64,000 nt of DNA from Vreelandella sulfidaeris (GTDB lineage: Bacteria > Pseudomonadota > Gammaproteobacteria > Pseudomonadales > Halomonadaceae): the NCBI GenBank assembly GCA_007182875.1, contig AP019514.1:1240001-1304000 (forward strand). Direction: 5' to 3'. The notes beneath the pieces were generated by a model. The model was not told the origin of the DNA. It saw nothing but the letters and a program-made list of their open reading frames with translations, and did no database searches. Shown here in pieces: positions 62,692-64,000 of this stretch; within the stretch, counting starts at the first letter, position 1; each line of letters begins with the position of its first letter. The translations under genes and the position numbers were made by a program.

Positions 62692-63019
62692 GTCACGTAA
62701 GCCGCTTAGCATGGAAGACAAGTTGTTAGGCTTGCAGCAGAAATTCAAAGGCCGCTGAGACCAAACTTGTCAGTAGGGGTTCCATAAAAAGTGCAAATAG
62801 TAAAAAACACTGTTTTTTTTCTATTGCGTTCCCTGGAATCCCGGTATAGAGTTTGTCTTGCGAGCATTGGACTATAACAAGGCTTAGTTGAGGACATGCC
62901 GCATACCACCGGGAAAAACCGGGGATGAAAAAGAGCATGGCCCGTAAAAGCCACCTGCCGGCTTATAAAGAGCCGAGCAGTAACGATCGAAACAATATAC
63001 GAGTTAAGGAACTTACATC
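62692..63019 (+). other. Porin upstream region
   Basis: 328 bases with no convincing gene. It contains a T8 run near 62813-62820, and TATAAC near 62873 after TTGTCT/TTGCGA hexamers at poor spacing. A long 5' leader for the porin mRNA is plausible, given such genes' frequent control by sRNAs. AAGGAAC lies before ATG 63020. Confidence 0.35.
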
Positions 63020-64000
63020 ATGAAAAAAAACACTTTTAGCGACTGCTATCGTTGGCGCCCTGGGCGCCTCAGCTGCAGCCCAAGCTGCAACTGTTTATGA
63101 CCAAGACGGCACCAAGCTGGACGTCTATGGCCGTATCGCTATGGGTATCGCCGGTGGCGGCCCTGAGTATAATAGCGACGGTAATCGTATTAATACCGAT
63201 GCTGACTTTGTTGATGTTTATTCTCGCCTTGGTCTACGCATGAGCCACGAAGTTTCTCGCGACTTGACTGCTTTCGGTCGTTTAGAGTGGCGTTTCGACG
63301 GTGATGAGCGTACCGGTCCTAGCGGCAACGGCAACACCGGCTTTAAAGAAGTTCGTCAGAGCTACCTCGGTCTGCAAAGCGACCAGTTCGGTACTTTCCA
63401 GGGTGGTAACTTTGACTCCTTCTACAACCAGTTCGTTTCTCTGCCGTTCTATGTTTACATCGACCGTGGTTTAGAATTCGCTGGTCACCCGAAACAGTCA
63501 CGTGGTGACTCGATCGGTTACTACACGCCTGACCTGAGCGGTTTCACCGTCTTCTTGCAGGGCAAGCACTATAGCGACCGTGGTGTTGAAGCGGCATCCG
63601 GTGTAACTGAAGAGCCAGGTCAAGGTACTGAAGTAGCTGCACAAGGTGGTGTTCGTTACGCGCAAGGCCCCGTTACTCTTGGTCTAGGTTTTGTAGACGA
63701 CATTGAAGAAGGCGGCGGCAACGACGAAGTGCTGTACGGCTTGATCGGTTCATACGACTTTACCGACCAGTTCTCTATGCGTCTTGGTTACGAGACTCGT
63801 GATGAAAATGCCGATTATACACCGAGCGCTACTGGCGAAAACGGTTATGATAAAGTAGGTCTGGGTGGCACCTTCACCACTGGCCCTTGGGCGTTTACTG
63901 CTGATTACTACAATGTAGACAGTGATAGTGACGAGACCCGCCACGCATGGGCCGCAGGCTCTTACTACAAAGTATCCAGCAACTTTGACGTGTTCGTTGA
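63020..64000 (+). CDS. General porin, 3' end beyond the window, frameshifted at codon 3
   Basis: Outer-membrane trimeric porin of the gram-negative porin family. The A8 run at 63023-63030 has one A too many: with seven, the start reads MKKTLLATAIVGALGASAAA, a normal signal peptide ending QA before ATVYDQDGTKLDVYGR. The frame then stays open to the window edge (about 325 codons). Porin features: DVYSRLGLRMSHEVSRDLTAFGRLEW in pieces, SYLGLQSDQFGTFQGGNFDSFYNQF (constriction-loop region), and alternating aromatic strand ends. Confidence 0.9.

Overview
The window looks like a chromosomal segment of a moderately halophilic gammaproteobacterium of the Halomonadaceae, most likely a Halomonas. This rests on protein similarity recognised by eye and on two conserved gammaproteobacterial gene orders: nudE / yrfG-hslR-hslO-pckA, and rppH-ptsP-TSUP-lgt-thyA-folA. 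No rRNA, tRNA, prophage, transposase or CRISPR array was seen.

A warning governs the whole annotation. About 80 single- or double-base frameshifts are spread over nearly every gene longer than about 1 kb, including housekeeping genes (lon, pckA, tex, gshA, mdh, ptsP, lgt, folA). Almost all sit in short homopolymers or dinucleotide runs, and restoring one base restores the family consensus. I read this as uncorrected sequencing or assembly indels, not gene decay. Genes are therefore given at their full reconstructed extent, with the break points noted.

Layout. 1-7400: lon behind a heat-shock-like promoter, then two paralogous Aer-type PAS chemoreceptors. 7590-10541: ilvD and a Gfo/Idh/MocA oxidoreductase. 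10603-15174: nudE (minus) divergent from yrfG-hslR-hslO, then pckA. 15321-16540: an FMN-dependent alpha-hydroxyacid dehydrogenase. 16565-26041 (minus): an orphan type VI secretion (T6SS) cargo island in the order VgrG, DUF4123 adaptor, ~1080-aa effector of unknown family, and four tandem exported Sel1-repeat paralogs (putative immunity proteins, the last one decayed). 26446-27657: a LysR regulator divergent from a DUF1127 gene. 27827-33377: tex, gshA-dsbB, and an arylformamidase-like hydrolase.

33412-46195 (minus) is a 13-gene catabolic operon: FAD monooxygenase/OYE-reductase fusion, SDR dehydrogenase, MarR regulator, enoyl-CoA hydratase, acyl-CoA dehydrogenase, aryl-CoA ligase, a complete five-part branched-chain-type ABC importer, thioesterase and a Rid protein. 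It is best explained as aerobic anthranilate (2-aminobenzoate) degradation through its CoA thioester: import, CoA activation, dearomatisation by the fusion enzyme, then beta-oxidation-like steps, with the Rid protein and thioesterase as housekeeping enzymes.

46607-51380: rsd, then a convergent RND efflux pump with its membrane-fusion protein. 51662-62691: mdh, a HAD phosphatase, rppH-ptsP, a TANGO2/NRDE protein, a receiver protein with a degenerate kinase-like helix region, a TSUP transporter, lgt-thyA-folA and a ProQ-domain RNA chaperone. 63020 to the end: the 5' part of a general porin gene.
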